In this document: piece by piece, positions 1 to 7,917 of the stretch
How positions within the stretch are numbered: position 1 is the first letter of the stretch
Layout: each line of letters starts with the position of its first letter
Position numbers and translations under genes: made by a program
The notes under the pieces: generated by a model
The model's input: the letters and a program-made list of their open reading frames with translations, nothing else
Database searches by the model: none
What the model was told of the DNA's origin: nothing
Assembly (NCBI GenBank): GCA_964545045.1
Contig: CAZJEN010000016.1
Span: forward strand, 1-64,000
Direction of reading: 5' to 3'
Length of the DNA: 64,000 nucleotides
DNA from: SIG307 sp964545045
Lineage (GTDB): Bacteria > Bacillota > Clostridia > Lachnospirales > Lachnospiraceae

Positions 1-1693
1 TCAGTACCTTTTGTACCAGGTCCGTCAGCAAAAGACGGGCCTTTTTTTCGTGGTCTTCTGCGTGCAGAATGGAACACTCATGGTAAAACTTATTAAAAGC
101 AGCGGCGACGGAAACGAGATACCGTGCGATTACGGACGGCTCATAACGCTCGGCAGCGGCCTTTACTGCATCGTTATAGCCCGACAATGTCTTGATTAAG
201 GTATAGCTACAGTCGTCGGTTAAAACGGAGAAATCAATATCCGATAGGTTGTTTGCAACGGTAGCAGCGTCAACGGAAGAAACAATATCGAAGGACGAAG
301 CAGAGCCTTTCCGCAATACGCTCTTTGCCCGGGCGCAGGTGTACTGGACATATGGGCCGGTGGTGCCGTCAAAGCTTAAGACCTCGTCCCAGGAGAATTC
401 TACGTTTTTAATACGCTGGTTAAAGAGGTCGTGGAAAATAACCGCGCCCACGCCCACCATACGTGCCACGGTCTTTTTGTCGGTCAGGTTCGGATTTTTT
501 TCTTCGATGGCAGCGAGAGCCCGGGAGATGGCTTCCTTTAGGATATCCTCGGCGTAGATGATATGGCCGCCACGGGTGGAAAGCTTCAAGCCGCCAAGGC
601 TTATCAGACCATACGGAATGTGTACCAGAGAGTCGGTCCAGTCATAGCCCATCAGTTCCACCGCTTTGAAGACCTGCTTAAAGTGAAGACTTTGTTCAAG
701 GCCGGTAACATAGAGGCATTTGTCAAAGTCATAGGTTTCCTTCCGGTACAAGACAGCGGCAATGTCACGGGAGTGGTAGATGGAACCGCCGTCGTTTTTC
801 AGGATAAGGCACGGCGGCATATCATAGGCGGACAGGTCGATGATTTTTGCGCCCTGACTTTCTGCAAGCAGGTTCTTTTCTTCCAGTTCCTTCACCAGTG
901 CCGGGACCTTTTCACGGAAGAAGCTCTCGCCGGTGTAGGAGTCAAAGGACATGTGAAGCAGGTCGTAAACCCGCTCGAATTCAATCATACTGATATCCTT
1001 GAACCAATTCCAGAAGGAAAGGGCCTCCGGGTTGTTTTGTTCCATTTTTACGAACCAGGCACGGGCCTCCTCCGTAAGCTCCTGATGTAGTTTTTCTTCC
1101 GCATTAAACTTCACATAAATTCGAAGCAGTTCTTCGATTCCCTTTTCCTCTACCTGTTCCTTACTACTCCATAGCTTGTACGCGACGATGAGCTTTCCGA
1201 ACTGAGTACCCCAGTCGCCCAAGTGATTAATACGAACGACCTGCCAGCCCAGTTTGTCGAAAATCTTATACAGCGAATTGCCGATAACGGTGGTACGCAA
1301 ATGGCCCACATGGAAGTTTTTTGCAATGTTGGGAGAGGAGTAGTCCATGCATACGGTTTTGCCGGTGCCCGGTCGGTCTACGCCCAGAGTCTCGGTTTGC
1401 AGTTTGGAAAGACAGTCTTTTGCGTAAGCGGTGCGGTCAAAAAAGAAGTTGCAGTAGCCGCCCACGGTTTCGATGCGGTCAATTCCCAGCGGGGTTAAAT
1501 CCGGCAAAAGAGCGGACTTAATATCTTCCGCAATCAGTGCAGGGCTTTTCCGTAAGGCTTTGGCAAAGGAAAAGCAAGGCAGGGCAAAGTCGCCCAGGGT
1601 TGCCTCCGGTGGTACTGCCAAGAGTTCGGCAATGATGTCCGCGGAAATGTCTGGGAGCGCGTTCGCGATGTGGTTACAAAGTTGTGTTTTCAT
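1..1693 (-). CDS. argS: Arginyl-tRNA synthetase, 3' end outside the window
   Basis: Class I aminoacyl-tRNA synthetase that charges tRNA-Arg in the cytoplasm. Read on the minus strand from ATG at 1693 the frame stays open for 564 codons to the window edge. It shows the HIGH-type signature as HVGH near residue 128, the KMSKS-type loop as KLSTR near residue 369, and the start of the C-terminal anticodon-binding DALRM domain (AAFNKFYHEC) just before the edge. Family members run about 560-600 residues, so only a few tens are missing. The RBS (AGGAGG) lies 6 bases before the ATG. A leader peptide and terminator lie upstream on the same transcript, so expression is probably attenuated by arginyl-tRNA supply; no T-box motif is visible. 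Confidence 0.97.
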   Translation of the reverse strand, partial: MKTQLCNHIANALPDISADIIAELLAVPPEATLGDFALPCFSFAKALRKSPALIAEDIKSALLPDLTPLGIDRIETVGGYCNFFFDRTAYAKDCLSKLQTETLGVDRPGTGKTVCMDYSSPNIAKNFHVGHLRTTVIGNSLYKIFDKLGWQVVRINHLGDWGTQFGKLIVAYKLWSSKEQVEEKGIEELLRIYVKFNAEEKLHQELTEEARAWFVKMEQNNPEALSFWNWFKDISMIEFERVYDLLHMSFDSYTGESFFREKVPALVKELEEKNLLAESQGAKIIDLSAYDMPPCLILKNDGGSIYHSRDIAAVLYRKETYDFDKCLYVTGLEQSLHFKQVFKAVELMGYDWTDSLVHIPYGLISLGGLKLSTRGGHIIYAEDILKEAISRALAAIEEKNPNLTDKKTVARMVGVGAVIFHDLFNQRIKNVEFSWDEVLSFDGTTGPYVQYTCARAKSVLRKGSASSFDIVSSVDAATVANNLSDIDFSVLTDDCSYTLIKTLSGYNDAVKAAAERYEPSVIARYLVSVAAAFNKFYHECSILHAEDHEKKARLLLTDLVQKVL

Positions 1694-1769
1694 ATGAAAC
1701 CTCCTAAGTTTTGATGTTTGAAAGGGGCAAAGCAACGCAGAATCGCAGATGTCGGGCCGGATTTCGGAA

Positions 1770-1816
1770 CAAAAAAGAACCGCAAGGCTCGTGTTCACGA
1801 AATCCGTTGCGGTTCT
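1770..1816 (-). terminator. Attenuator terminator upstream of argS
   Basis: On the minus strand AGAACCGCAA (1816-1807) pairs with TTGCGGTTCT (1785-1776), the stem continues inward through GG/CC and TCGTG/CACGA, and a run of six U follows (1776-1771). It sits between the arginine-rich leader peptide and the argS start, so full-length argS mRNA requires read-through. Confidence 0.88.
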
Positions 1817-1911
1817 ATGTCTCTATGAATTCTTTCACAGCACCGCACGGCAACAAGACGTACTCTCTTGCAACCGTGCGATAATCAGCATGGTTACAAG
1901 AGCATACGTCT
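1804..1911 (-). promoter_or_regulatory. Competing helices of the argS attenuator
   Basis: Four segments can pair alternatively on the minus strand. Segment 1 (1911-1892) overlaps the last six codons of the leader peptide and is nearly complementary to segment 2 (1875-1856). Segment 2 with its flank (1880-1866) can instead pair with segment 3 (1858-1843). Segment 3 (core CCGTGCGGT) can pair with the left arm of the terminator (ACCGCAACGG, 1813-1804). A ribosome stalled at the first Arg codons would leave segment 1 free, so 1:2 and 3:4 form and the terminator is prevented. A ribosome that reaches the stop codon covers segment 1, so 2:3 forms and the terminator folds. The pairings are read from the sequence; the switching model is inferred. 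Confidence 0.7.
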
Positions 1912-1950
1912 CTGTCTGCGTCTTAAGCTGTTCTGTAAGAAAATATTCAT
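1894..1950 (-). CDS. Arginine-rich leader peptide of argS (18 aa)
   Basis: A short frame, ATG at 1950 to TAA at 1894, encodes MNIFLQNSLRRRQRRMLL. Five of six consecutive codons (10-12, 14, 15) are Arg. An AAAGGA RBS lies 8 bases upstream, a well-formed promoter precedes it by about 25 bases, and an intrinsic terminator follows before argS. This is the layout of ribosome-mediated attenuation leaders such as trpL or hisL, with arginine as the sensed amino acid and argS as the controlled gene. The peptide itself probably has no other role. Confidence 0.82.
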   Translation of the reverse strand: MNIFLQNSLRRRQRRMLL

Positions 1951-1980
1951 AGCAGTTGTCCTTTCGGAAAATTTAGGTGT

Positions 1981-2009
1981 ATCATAACACGGAATAAAAA
2001 ATATTGCAA
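1981..2009 (-). promoter_or_regulatory. Promoter of the argS leader transcript
   Basis: On the minus strand TTGCAA (2009-2004), a 17-base spacer and TATGAT (1986-1981) form a near-consensus sigma-A promoter. Transcription would begin near 1974, about 25 bases before the leader peptide start. Confidence 0.85.
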
Positions 2010-2054
2010 GTGATTTTTGAAAAAACGTAACGGACGGTTTGGGAAGAGAAGAAA

Positions 2055-2837
2055 CTAATCTTCCGTCGATACACTCCTACGATACTCCGTCGGGGTCTTC
2101 CCTGTCTGCTCCTTAAACTGTCGCATAAAGTGTATCTCGCTGCGATAGCCGCAGGTGTCCGCAATCTGGTACACCGGGAGCGTGGTGGAGGACAGCAGAT
2201 AACAGGCATATTCCGTCCGGGCGCGAATGAGGTCCGCGATGACGCCGGTGCCGTAGAGCTTCCGGTAGATATGCTGGAAGGAGGAACGACTAAGGCCTGC
2301 CTCTTTTGCCAGCTCGTCCGGGGAGTGGTACAGGTACGGCTCGTTGTACATTTGGCTCCGGATGCGGTTGAATAATAGGAAATGCGGATCCCTGTGTTTT
2401 GTTGCCTCGAATTCTTCACTTAAGTAGTTGAAAAACAGGCGAAGATAAAGCGTTAAATTTTCCTGTCTTAACGGGTGAGGAGAGTGGAACTCGTAGGAAA
2501 TGGATTCCAGAAGCCTTGAAAGCTGCTCCATGTTTTTGATAAACACCGGAGTGTCAAAGGGAATGCCCAGTTCCTTTAAGTGAGCCAAGTCCCGCTCATT
2601 AAAGGTAAGATGAACCCAGTCGTCGGTATACTCGGTATCCGTGGCTCCATAGTGTTGGGGGGTGCCGTTGTTGTAAAGGATGAAATAAGGCTCTGTGGTG
2701 ATACGCTCCGTGCCGTTCAGGACCAGGCGGGAGGGAGTAAAGACGAGAAGCAACAGCCAGTCGTCGGAGCCAAAAGGCCGGTCAATATGGAAGGAGGTAT
2801 CGTGGGTGTGGTGATAGCCCATTTTCTTTATATTCAT
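2055..2837 (-). CDS. AraC family transcriptional regulator
   Basis: About 260 residues: an N-terminal cupin-like effector domain and a C-terminal pair of helix-turn-helix motifs typical of AraC/XylS proteins (residues about 165-255, with the YRSEIHFMRQFKEQTG-like second HTH and the GKTPTEYR signature). It is divergent from the GH51 arabinofuranosidase, and regulators placed this way usually activate the neighbouring sugar-use gene. An in-frame ATG at 2843 is preceded by AAAGG with almost no spacing, while ATG at 2837 has AAAGGA 5 bases upstream; the latter is chosen. The effector is unknown; arabinose or an arabino-oligosaccharide is the obvious guess from context. Confidence 0.9.
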   Translation of the reverse strand: MNIKKMGYHHTHDTSFHIDRPFGSDDWLLLLVFTPSRLVLNGTERITTEPYFILYNNGTPQHYGATDTEYTDDWVHLTFNERDLAHLKELGIPFDTPVFIKNMEQLSRLLESISYEFHSPHPLRQENLTLYLRLFFNYLSEEFEATKHRDPHFLLFNRIRSQMYNEPYLYHSPDELAKEAGLSRSSFQHIYRKLYGTGVIADLIRARTEYACYLLSSTTLPVYQIADTCGYRSEIHFMRQFKEQTGKTPTEYRRSVSTED

Positions 2838-3000
2838 AGGCATCCTTTCTGCAAAATAAAGAATTGCGTTGTTCGTTTTGTTAATTCGATTTTTTTAATG
2901 TCATGTAGCGATGAAACTGCGCGGATGCAGTGTAAATATTGCATTTTCTTATATCTCTTCTCTTTTGCTTTAGAATAACACAAAAACAAAGATTGCACAA

Positions 3001-3056
3001 TATGTTAGTTTTCTTGCAACATAGTGCATGTACGGAAAGGAAAAGTATGATACAAT
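3001..3056 (+). promoter_or_regulatory. Putative activator-dependent promoter of the GH51 gene
   Basis: The 325-base gap between the AraC gene and the GH51 gene holds TATGATACAAT (3046-3056), a good -10 region, with no recognisable -35 hexamer at the right distance. Upstream lies an inverted repeat TATGTT (3001-3006) / AACATA (3018-3023). A missing -35 beside a divergent AraC gene suggests an activated promoter. The rest of the gap shows nothing further. Confidence 0.45.
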
Positions 3057-3162
3057 GAAACTATGGAAATATACCGAAGGGTCATAAAGGAGCGTATGTG
3101 GCGGCTTTGGTTGTAATGTCTGCAAAGCGGACACGATATTTAAATGAAGGAAGGAGTTTCTT

Positions 3163-4650
3163 ATGAAGGCAAAGTTAAGCTTAAACAAAGACAACATTGT
3201 GAGTAAGATTGATGACAGACTGTACGGTTCCTTTATTGAGCATTTGGGACGTGCGGTGTACGGCGGTATTTATGAGCCGGGTCACGAGACTGCGGATGAC
3301 ATGGGGTTCCGTGGCGATGTATTGGATGTAATTAAAGAGATGAAGGTGCCGCTTGTTCGTTATCCGGGCGGTAATTTCGTATCCGGTTATCGTTGGGAAG
3401 ACGGTACCGGCGATAAAGCAAAGCGTCCGCGTCGTTTGGAGCTGGCTTGGGGTACCATTGAGACCAATGAGGTGGGTATCGACGAGTTCCAGGAGTGGGC
3501 AAAGCGTGCCGGCAGTGAGATTATGATGGCAGTTAACTTAGGTACCAGAGGCGCAGAGGAAGCAGGAAATCTCGTAGAGTACTGTAATGCCGTAACCGAT
3601 ACCTATTATGCGGATATGCGTCGTAAGAACGGGTTTGAGGAGCCGTTCGGCATTCGTACCTGGTGTCTCGGTAACGAGATGGACGGCCCGTGGCAGATTT
3701 GTCACTTAGAGGCAAAGGAATATGCGAGAAAGGCTTGTGAGGCAGCTAAGATTATGAAGTGGACCGACCCGTCCATCGAGCTGGTTGCTTGCGGCAGTTC
3801 TTCCAGTGGCATGCCGACCTTCGGTGAGTGGGAAGAGACCGTACTTCGCGAGTGCTACGAGCATATCGATTACATTTCCTTACATAGCTACTACGGCAAT
3901 CGTAACGATAATACGGAAGAGTATCTGGGAAGCTCTCTGGATATGGACCATTTCATTGAGACCGTGGCAGAGATTTGTGATAAGGTAAAGGCTGAAAAGA
4001 AGAGCGAGAAGGACATTCATCTTTCCTTCGACGAGTGGAATGTATGGTTCCATTCCAATGAGGCAGACAAGCAGATTCCGCGTTGGAGTATTGCTCCGCC
4101 GCAGCTTGAGGATATTTACAACATGGAGGATGCTCTGGTTGTAGGTAGCTTAGTGAATTCTTTGATCAACCATTCCGACCGCGTAAAGATCGGTTGTCTT
4201 GCACAGCTTGTTAACGTTATCGCTCCGGTGATGACCGTAACCGGCGGTAAGATGTGGTTACAGACCATTTTCTATCCGTATATGTACGCATCCCGTTACG
4301 GACGCGGTACCGCCCTGAAGGCAGCTTGTGAGTGTGACAAGTATGCTGCCGGTAAGTGGGACGCCATCCCGTACGTGGACTGCTCCGCAGTGTATAACGA
4401 GGAAGCCGGTGAAGTGGCTGTATTTGTAGTAAACAGAAACATGAAGGAGAGCGTTACCTTAGATCTCGGTTTCGAAGGATTTACCGTAGAAAGCGTTCTG
4501 GAGCACAAGATTGTGAATCATGATGATATGAAGGCTACCAATTCCGTAGAAAATCAGGAAGAGGTTATCGCTCGTGACGGTAATGCAAAGGCAGATTCCG
4601 TAGAGCTGGAGCCGCACTCCTACAATATGATTCGTTTGAAGGTAAAATAG
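3163..4650 (+). CDS. Alpha-L-arabinofuranosidase, GH51
   Basis: Retaining glycosidase of 495 residues that removes arabinofuranosyl side groups from arabinoxylan or arabinan oligosaccharides. No signal peptide, so it should act in the cytoplasm on imported fragments. The acid/base Glu sits in the motif GNEMDG near residue 172 and the nucleophile Glu in FDEWN near residue 290, both characteristic of GH51; the length matches the family. ATG 3163 is preceded by GGAAGGAG at good spacing. The gene is alone on its transcript, ends in a terminator, and is divergent from an AraC regulator that probably controls it. Confidence 0.95.
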   Translation: MKAKLSLNKDNIVSKIDDRLYGSFIEHLGRAVYGGIYEPGHETADDMGFRGDVLDVIKEMKVPLVRYPGGNFVSGYRWEDGTGDKAKRPRRLELAWGTIETNEVGIDEFQEWAKRAGSEIMMAVNLGTRGAEEAGNLVEYCNAVTDTYYADMRRKNGFEEPFGIRTWCLGNEMDGPWQICHLEAKEYARKACEAAKIMKWTDPSIELVACGSSSSGMPTFGEWEETVLRECYEHIDYISLHSYYGNRNDNTEEYLGSSLDMDHFIETVAEICDKVKAEKKSEKDIHLSFDEWNVWFHSNEADKQIPRWSIAPPQLEDIYNMEDALVVGSLVNSLINHSDRVKIGCLAQLVNVIAPVMTVTGGKMWLQTIFYPYMYASRYGRGTALKAACECDKYAAGKWDAIPYVDCSAVYNEEAGEVAVFVVNRNMKESVTLDLGFEGFTVESVLEHKIVNHDDMKATNSVENQEEVIARDGNAKADSVELEPHSYNMIRLKVK

Positions 4651-4659
4651 TAGAGTAAA

Positions 4660-4700
4660 AAAATGACGGCTGTCACAAGTATCGCGTGGCAGCCGTTTTT
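4660..4700. terminator. Bidirectional terminator between GH51 and DUF2500 genes
   Basis: ACGGCTGTCAC (4666-4676) pairs with GTGGCAGCCGT (4686-4696) with one mismatch. T runs follow on both strands (4696-4700 on plus; the A run 4657-4663 gives U on minus). It serves the convergent genes on each side. Confidence 0.85.
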
Positions 4701-4753
4701 AGATGTTTCGTATTTTTTGTATCGGGTTTGATAAAATCGATGAGGTATCTTTT

Positions 4754-5173
4754 TCAGTATTTTCTTACAAATCCCAAGTATCTTGTTCCCTGAAAGGATA
4801 AATCTCCGAAGTCTCCTTCCACGAGCAGTCCGTATTCCTCTCCGTTTACATGGAACTCTATACGGTCTCCGCTTTCTACCTGAAAGGTCACATAATAGCT
4901 GGTGCTGGTGTGTCCGCTTGTATGCATACCGGTGGTGTGGTTACAGTGTCCGCTGCTGTGGCTGATGTTGGTACGTTTTGCAATGACGGTGGCATCCACG
5001 GTAAGTCGCGGAGAATGATTGTTCTTGTTCCACTGGCCGATTCCTTTTACAAAAATGACAATAAAAAATGCAATGACAATGATAAAAATAATGGTGCCTA
5101 AAATCGGAACTACCGTAAAACCAACGTCAAAGCTACTTCCGAACGAATTGTCAAAAACAGAATGATTCATCAT
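4754..5173 (-). CDS. DUF2500 membrane protein
   Basis: A 139-residue protein with one strong transmembrane helix at residues about 20-45 and a soluble C-terminal domain. It carries the features I associate with the DUF2500 family: VIAKRT after the helix, a central Ser/His-rich loop, YYVTFQVESGDRIEF, EEYGLLVEGDFG and a terminal FQGTRYLGF. Function is unknown; the C-terminal domain is predicted beta-rich. GGGGGAAG lies 6-7 bases before the tandem ATG codons at 5173/5170. It is monocistronic, sharing a bidirectional terminator with the GH51 gene. Confidence 0.85.
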   Translation of the reverse strand: MMNHSVFDNSFGSSFDVGFTVVPILGTIIFIIVIAFFIVIFVKGIGQWNKNNHSPRLTVDATVIAKRTNISHSSGHCNHTTGMHTSGHTSTSYYVTFQVESGDRIEFHVNGEEYGLLVEGDFGDLSFQGTRYLGFVRKY

Positions 5174-5261
5174 AAATTACTTCCCCCTAAAATGTTATAA
5201 AAAGCATAAATATTATAACAAGAATGAAAACAGAATGCAAACATATTTATATAAAAATTAT

Positions 5262-5290
5262 TTGAATATTATCAATAAATACTGTAAAAT
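5262..5290 (+). promoter_or_regulatory. Probable promoter of the chemoreceptor operon
   Basis: TTGAAT (5262-5267), 17 bases, TAAAAT (5285-5290). It lies 71 bases before the chosen start of the methyl-accepting protein in an A/T-rich spacer. Confidence 0.55.
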
Positions 5291-5360
5291 ATAATAAAAG
5301 GGGAAATGAAAATTGACATATATAGGTCTAATGTACCAAAGTGAAAGTGAGGATTTGCCT

Positions 5361-6851
5361 ATGAAGAGAGAAAAAGAAGATTTATCTGTAAAAAGTGTTG
5401 CGATGGCCAGTACGAATAAGACCGCAATCAGCGGTTTGCTTGTCATGAATTTTGTGCTTGCGTTAGCGTATGCCTTAGAGGTGGTGAAGGATGCCAGAAG
5501 TTTCGGCAGTTATGCGGTGATACTGGCTCTTTGCGTGGTGCCGTCGGTACTGGCGGTGGTGCTGTTTCTAAAGAAGCGGGATACGTTGGCGGTGAAGTAT
5601 GTGTTTGCAACGGGATTTGCACTTTTGTATGCCTATATTATGTTTACCACTTCTACGACGTTGGCTTTTTGCTATGTAATTGTTGCCTATGTTATTTTGA
5701 TGGTGTATATGGATACTAAGTTGTTGTTGGGATTAGGCGGTTGTGCAATTTTGACCAACATTGTACTGATGGCTATGAAGCTTATGAAAGGGGAACTGGT
5801 CGGAGCAGAAATTACCGAAGCGGAGATTATTTTGGCTTGTCTTTTGTTGACCATGTTCTTCTCTCTCCTTGCCTTGAAGAAAATCAACGGTATCAATCAG
5901 GCGAATATTGACAAGGCAGAGGTGGAGAGGAAGCAGTCGGAGAGCATTTTACAGAACACCTTGGAAGTGGCAGCGGCCATGACGGAGAATATTAAAGCGT
6001 CCGTAACGGAGGCAGAAAGTCTGAAGGAGGCCATCGGTGAGACCCAACGGGCGATGGAAGAGTTAACGGAAGGAGCAAAAGACGGTGTTTCCGCAATTGC
6101 CGTACAGAAGCAGAATACGGAGACCATCAGTGAAAACGTCGGTCAGGTAGATGTGGCGGTGAATTCCATTGTTGCCGAGGTACAAAATGCAGAGGAAAAT
6201 CTGGAAAAGGGTAATGAAATTATGAAGGAGCTTCTGCATCAGGTACAGGTATCCGGAGAATCCGGGGCATTGGTAGCAGAGAAGATGGAAGAGTTAAAGG
6301 CCAATGCGGATAAGATGCAGACGATTATGGGATTGATCGGTAATGTGGCAAATCAGACAGGTTTGTTGGCCCTGAATGCAAGTATAGAGGCGGCAAGAGC
6401 CGGCGAGGCCGGAAAGGGATTTTCCGTGGTAGCAACGGAGATTTCCAATCTTTCCTCTCAGACCAATGCGGCAACCGGTGAAATTAATGCATTGATTGTC
6501 GGTATTGTAAGTTCTATCGGTGCGGTAACGGAGTCCATGGAGCGATTGCTTGAGAGCAGTCGGATGCAGAATCAGTATGTAGATGATACCGCCGATAATT
6601 TTGAACAGATACATAACAGTACGCAAAATATTGTGGAGCAGGTGACGCAGTTAAAGGAAACCGTAGACGTGGTAACGGCAGCAAATGCCCAGGTTTCTGA
6701 TGGCATCGGAAATGTAGAAACGGTGACACAGAGAGTAATGGATGAGGCGAATGATACCTTACAGAGCTGTAACACGAACCTGCAAAGCATTGCAAATGTA
6801 ACAGAGATTATGGATAAGCTGATGGCGAATGCAGAGAAGTTACAGGCATAG
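5361..6851 (+). CDS. Methyl-accepting chemotaxis protein with six membrane helices
   Basis: Chemoreceptor or receptor-like signalling protein that would control CheA. After about 20 charged residues there are six closely spaced hydrophobic helices (about residues 25-180) with no large extracellular sensor, then a long coiled coil and the signalling hairpin (IGNVANQTGLLALNASIEAA around residue 335) followed by the methylation helices. The 6TM form without a ligand-binding domain occurs in clostridia; the stimulus is unknown. ATG at 5361 has GTGAGGA 7 bases upstream. A longer frame from a TTG at 5313 lacks an RBS. The DUF1848 gene follows 9 bases after the stop. Confidence 0.9.
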   Translation: MKREKEDLSVKSVAMASTNKTAISGLLVMNFVLALAYALEVVKDARSFGSYAVILALCVVPSVLAVVLFLKKRDTLAVKYVFATGFALLYAYIMFTTSTTLAFCYVIVAYVILMVYMDTKLLLGLGGCAILTNIVLMAMKLMKGELVGAEITEAEIILACLLLTMFFSLLALKKINGINQANIDKAEVERKQSESILQNTLEVAAAMTENIKASVTEAESLKEAIGETQRAMEELTEGAKDGVSAIAVQKQNTETISENVGQVDVAVNSIVAEVQNAEENLEKGNEIMKELLHQVQVSGESGALVAEKMEELKANADKMQTIMGLIGNVANQTGLLALNASIEAARAGEAGKGFSVVATEISNLSSQTNAATGEINALIVGIVSSIGAVTESMERLLESSRMQNQYVDDTADNFEQIHNSTQNIVEQVTQLKETVDVVTAANAQVSDGIGNVETVTQRVMDEANDTLQSCNTNLQSIANVTEIMDKLMANAEKLQA

Positions 6852-6860
6852 GGAGGTTTT

Positions 6861-7796
6861 ATGATTTTAAGCGTCAGTCGCAGGACGGATATTCCGGCAT
6901 ATTATTCGGAATGGTTCTTTGAACGTTTGAAGGAAGGGTTTGTATATACACGAAATCCGATGAATCCGAAGCAAATCAGTCGATTGGAACTGTCGCCGGA
7001 GACGGTGGATTGTATTGTGTTCTGGACAAAGAACCCGGAGCCGATGCTTGACCGACTTTCGGAGCTTGCGCCTTATCCCTATTATTTTCAGTTTACGCTG
7101 ACAAGCTACGGAACGGACATTGAAGCGAATGTACCTCATAAACGGGAGGTTATGATTCCCGTGTTTCAAAGACTTTCCGAGACAATAGGAAGTAAGAGAG
7201 TAATCTGGCGCTACGATCCGATTTTATTTACAAAGCGGTATACGCCGGAGTATCACATGAAGGCATTTCGGCAGATGGCGGAGGCATTACGAGGGTATAC
7301 GGAGAAGTGTGTGATTAGTTTTGTGGATATGTATGCCAAAAATAAGAAGAATATGCAGGCTCTGGGAGTTTACGAATTATCGAAAACGGAGTTGGAAGCT
7401 TTTGCAAAGGAGCTGTGTGATATCGCAAGGGAAAACGGTATGATGATGGCAAGCTGTGCGGAGCAGATTGATTTGGCACATTGCGGAATTGCCCACAATG
7501 CATGTATCGACAAAGCTTTGATTGAGGAAATCATCGGCTGTAAGTTGAAAGGCGCAAGAGATAAAAATCAGCGTAGCGAATGCGGTTGTATGGAAAGCAT
7601 CGATATCGGTACTTATCATACCTGCGGAAACGGTTGTGTGTATTGTTATGCGAATCACAGCGAGGCACAGGTAAAGGAAAACTTAAGAAAGTATGATGTA
7701 AATTCTAAAATATTATGTGGTATGATAGGGGAAGAAGACAAGGTGACGGAACGGAAATTGACGTCGATGAAAGTAGAACAGTTCTCGTTGTTTTAA
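6861..7796 (+). CDS. DUF1848 protein, probable Fe-S protein
   Basis: A 311-residue member of the DUF1848 family, recognised from the N-terminal SVSRRTDIPAYY, the IVFWTKNP motif and the Cys-rich C-terminal part (CGCMES, then TCGNGCVYCYAN). The clustered cysteines, including a CxxxCxYC arrangement, resemble iron-sulfur or radical-SAM-like binding sites, though the order is not that of classic radical SAM proteins. Biochemical role unknown. GGGAGG lies just before the ATG, and the gene is 9 bases after the chemoreceptor stop, so the two are probably co-transcribed; I see no functional link. Confidence 0.85.
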   Translation: MILSVSRRTDIPAYYSEWFFERLKEGFVYTRNPMNPKQISRLELSPETVDCIVFWTKNPEPMLDRLSELAPYPYYFQFTLTSYGTDIEANVPHKREVMIPVFQRLSETIGSKRVIWRYDPILFTKRYTPEYHMKAFRQMAEALRGYTEKCVISFVDMYAKNKKNMQALGVYELSKTELEAFAKELCDIARENGMMMASCAEQIDLAHCGIAHNACIDKALIEEIIGCKLKGARDKNQRSECGCMESIDIGTYHTCGNGCVYCYANHSEAQVKENLRKYDVNSKILCGMIGEEDKVTERKLTSMKVEQFSLF

Positions 7797-7820
7797 GAAA
7801 AGAAGGAGGTAACCGGTTCA

Positions 7821-7849
7821 TTGACTTTTTAGGGTGAATATGTTATAAC
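7821..7849 (+). promoter_or_regulatory. Promoter of the EamA transporter gene
   Basis: TTGACT (7821-7826), 17-base spacer, TATAAC (7844-7849). It lies about 70 bases upstream of the transporter start. Confidence 0.8.
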
Positions 7850-7917
7850 ATTCCGAGGGTGAAGACTGTTGCTTGGGATAAGCGAAGGATGGGGAATTTA
7901 CTTTAGGAGAGAATGTT

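Noticed and set aside
1694..1980. T-box leader for argS
   Set aside because: No AGGGUGGNACCGCG-type T-box sequence or specifier hairpin is visible; the leader-peptide layout explains the terminator better.
3063..3116. 17-codon frame in the GH51 leader as a possible leader peptide
   Set aside because: No ribosome binding site, no codon bias of the attenuation type and no terminator before the GH51 gene.
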